Shown here piece after piece: positions 32,288 to 33,877 of a stretch of DNA of 33,877 bases. Positions within the stretch are counted from its first letter, which is position 1; each line of letters starts with the position of its first letter. Origin of the DNA: Actinomycetota bacterium (lineage in GTDB: Bacteria; Actinomycetota; Humimicrobiia; Humimicrobiales; Humimicrobiaceae). Both the position numbers and the translations under genes were made by a program. The stretch is from positions 1 to 33,877 of the forward strand of contig JADHVN010000002.1 in assembly GCA_016783995.1 (NCBI GenBank), given 5' to 3'. Below the pieces are notes generated by a model. That model worked only from the letters and a program-made list of their open reading frames with translations, made no database searches and was not told the origin of the DNA.

Positions 32288-33389
32288 ATGATCGAAGAAT
32301 ATAAGCAAAGATTGGGAAAAATGGTTGAAAAACTGGTTTATTTAAGGAACTGTCTTTGAAGTAGGCAGCAAGAAAAGTGAGTTAAAAAAACTTCTGAAGA
32401 AAACGCTGGCAGGTGATTTCTGGGAAGATTATAGTAAATCACAGGAAGTTGTTAAAAAAATAAATGAACTTAAAACAACTCTTGAAGGAATTAGGAAGCT
32501 TGATGAGAAAATGGAAAATGCAGAAATTGCATTAGAAATAATTTCAGCAGAAAAAGATGATAAATTAGAATCCGAGCTAAAGGAAAATTTAAACTGTATT
32601 GAAAAGTTACTAGATGATCTGGAACAAGAAGTCATTTTAGGTGGTAGATATGATTCATATACAGCAGTAATTAATATACATCCAGGAGCAGGCGGAACAG
32701 AATCTCAGGATTGGGCAGAGATGCTGCTTCGAATGTATAAGAAATGGATGGATAAAAAAAATTTTAATTATAGTTTTGTAGATTATCAGACAGGAGAAGA
32801 AGCAGGTATAAAAAATGTTACTTTTACAGTAAAGGGCAAAAATGCATATGGACTCCTTAAGTCTGAAAAAGGAATTCACCGATTGGTAAGGATCTCCCCA
32901 TTTGATTCTTCAAAAAGAAGACATACCTCTTTTGCATCTGTTGATGTAATACCTTTATTTGAAAAAAATATTGATGTAGAAATAAATAAGGAAGATCTGA
33001 GGATTGAGACTTTTAAATCAAGTGGTGCTGGAGGTCAGCATGTTAATGTTACAGATTCTGCAGTAAGGATAACTCATACACCAACAAATATTGTTGTACA
33101 GTGCCAGAATGAGCGCTCCCAGATTTTAAATAGACAGACTGCTATGCAGATTTTAAAATCAAAGCTTTATGAAATAGAACAAAAAAAGAAAGGTAAGGAA
33201 ATAAATAAGGTCAGGGGAGAAAAAAAGGAAATTGGATGGGGAAATCAAATCCGTAGTTATGTCCTGCAGCCTTATCAATTAATAAAAGACCATAGGACTG
33301 GTATAGAAGTTGGCGATGTTCAATCAATTTTAAATGGGGGATTAGATATATTTATTAAAGGTTTCCTTAAAAAAGATAATAAAGGGTAA
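32288..33389 (+). CDS. prfB: Peptide chain release factor 2 with programmed +1 frameshift
   Basis: RF2, which ends translation at UGA and UAA. The first frame starts at ATG 32288, six bases after AGGAGG (32277-32282), and runs 23 codons to an in-frame TGA at 32357-32359. The rest is read +1 from 32358 to the TAA at 33387-33389, giving about 366 residues, the normal length. The joined start is MIEEYKQRLGKMVEKLVYLRN, then CL/EVGSKKSEL, which fits the RF2 N-terminal helix and DFWEDY motif (usually DFW-D/N-D). The stop-reading tripeptide SPF (S203-F205) identifies RF2 rather than RF1, and GAGGQHVN (Q250) is the peptide-release site. It precedes ftsE as in many Gram-positive genomes. Confidence 0.96.
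32343..32359 (+). promoter_or_regulatory. Programmed +1 ribosomal frameshift site of prfB
   Basis: The codons AGG AAC TGT CTT TGA occupy the same positions as AGG GGG TAT CTT TGA in E. coli prfB. CTT TGA is the slip site: the ribosome on CTT moves one base forward when RF2 is scarce. TAAGGA (32343-32348) can pair with the 16S anti-Shine-Dalgarno and serves as the internal stimulator. The base after the stop is A rather than C. Shortage of RF2 therefore raises RF2 synthesis. Confidence 0.93.
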
Positions 33390-33479
33390 ACACTATTTTG
33401 TTTTTATGGTAATATCATTTAAAAAATATCTATCTTATATTTTTATGTAAAAAGTTATAAGGTTGGGCAGCAATTTAAA

Positions 33480-33877
33480 ATGAATATGATTGAATTTAGA
33501 AATGTAAGCAAGGTTTATAAAGATAGTACTGTAGCATTAAAGAATATAAATCTTGCCATAAAGAAGGGTGAGTTTGTATTTTTAGTTGGACCAAGTGGTT
33601 CTGGAAAAACAACTTTTATTAAGCTTCTTATAAAAGAGATCGGTGTTACTACTGGGAATATATTTGTTGCAGGGAGAAATATTTGCAACTTAAAGGTTTC
33701 AAGAATACCACAGCTGAGGCGAAATATTGGTTATGTTTTTCAGGATTTTAAGCTTTTGCCAAATAAAACTGTGTTTGAAAACATAGCATTTGCACTGGAA
33801 GTTATTGGCAGGCCTGGATATGTAATCAAGGTTCAAGTTCCTCAGGTTTTAAAACTTGTAGGGCTTTTTAGTAAAAT
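33480..33877 (+). CDS. ftsE: Cell division ATP-binding protein FtsE (3' truncated by the window end)
   Basis: The first 132 residues of an ABC-type ATPase that works with FtsX to control peptidoglycan hydrolases at division. It opens MNMIEFRNVSKVYKDSTVAL, has Walker A in FLVGPSGSGKTTFIKLL, and the Q-loop and following segment RRNIGYVFQDFKLLPNKTVFENIAFAL, where F-Q-D-F-K/R-L-L is the hallmark of FtsE. The signature motif and Walker B lie beyond the window. Two starts (33480 and 33486) are possible; neither has a strong ribosome binding site. Position after prfB supports the assignment. Confidence 0.93.
   Translation, partial: MNMIEFRNVSKVYKDSTVALKNINLAIKKGEFVFLVGPSGSGKTTFIKLLIKEIGVTTGNIFVAGRNICNLKVSRIPQLRRNIGYVFQDFKLLPNKTVFENIAFALEVIGRPGYVIKVQVPQVLKLVGLFSK

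Noticed and set aside
32357..32359. In-frame TGA in prfB read as a pseudogene or recoded stop
   Set aside because: Position and context match the known RF2 frameshift site and both frames are otherwise intact, so it is regulation and not damage.

Overview
The window is AT-rich bacterial DNA (roughly one third G+C by eye) and is densely coded almost entirely on the + strand. No rRNA, tRNA, CRISPR array, insertion sequence or phage gene was seen. Many genes start with TTG behind an AGGAG-type ribosome binding site. The right-hand order comF - csp - hpf - secA - prfB - ftsE is typical of Gram-positive-type chromosomes (Firmicutes, Actinobacteriota). Several glycosyltransferases carry an inserted beta-rich module that I associate with actinobacterial glycosyltransferases. 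My best guess is a low-GC, deep-branching Actinobacteriota or a related uncultured lineage; this is inference and a clostridial relative is not excluded.

Layout. (1) 1-5016, cell-surface proteins: the C-terminal end of a protein with a beta-sandwich module, a membrane-anchored CE4 polysaccharide deacetylase, a small four-helix membrane protein, and, on the - strand, an anchored TolB-type beta-propeller. (2) 5161-18504, a glycan assembly cluster: eight glycosyltransferases (three GT-B, five GT2 type) and one small ArnE/ArnF-like (EamA/SMR) lipid-sugar flippase candidate. This run is interrupted at 16199-17559 by a Phd-like orphan antitoxin, a strong hairpin, and an AbrB-type antitoxin / PIN toxin pair with a recognisable promoter and operator. 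(3) 18674-24406, sugar nucleotide supply: a GDP-4-keto-6-deoxymannose reductase-like SDR, a sugar-1-phosphate nucleotidyltransferase, Gmd, phosphomannomutase/phosphoglucomutase and a bifunctional phosphoglucose/phosphomannose isomerase. Together these can convert fructose-6-phosphate to GDP-mannose and then to a GDP-6-deoxyhexose, most likely GDP-D-rhamnose. (4) 24528-28070: adenosylhomocysteinase overlapping methylthioribose-1-phosphate isomerase (MtnA), then a second nucleotidyltransferase. (5) 28102-33877, housekeeping: ComF, cold-shock protein, hibernation factor HPF, SecA, release factor 2 with a programmed +1 frameshift, and the start of FtsE.

How it fits together. Regions 1-3 look like one programme for building, exporting and trimming a deoxyhexose-containing surface polysaccharide. 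Sugar nucleotides made by region 3 would feed the glycosyltransferases of region 2, and the anchored deacetylase in region 1 could modify the product outside the cell. No Wzx/Wzy or ABC exporter lies in the window. The points that most reward a second look are: the shared beta-rich module (DxRxLGV-like motif) in three separate proteins, in two cases inserted inside a glycosyltransferase; a glycosyltransferase fused to a degenerate methyltransferase-like domain; and the compact promoter/operator/hairpin in front of the toxin-antitoxin pair.
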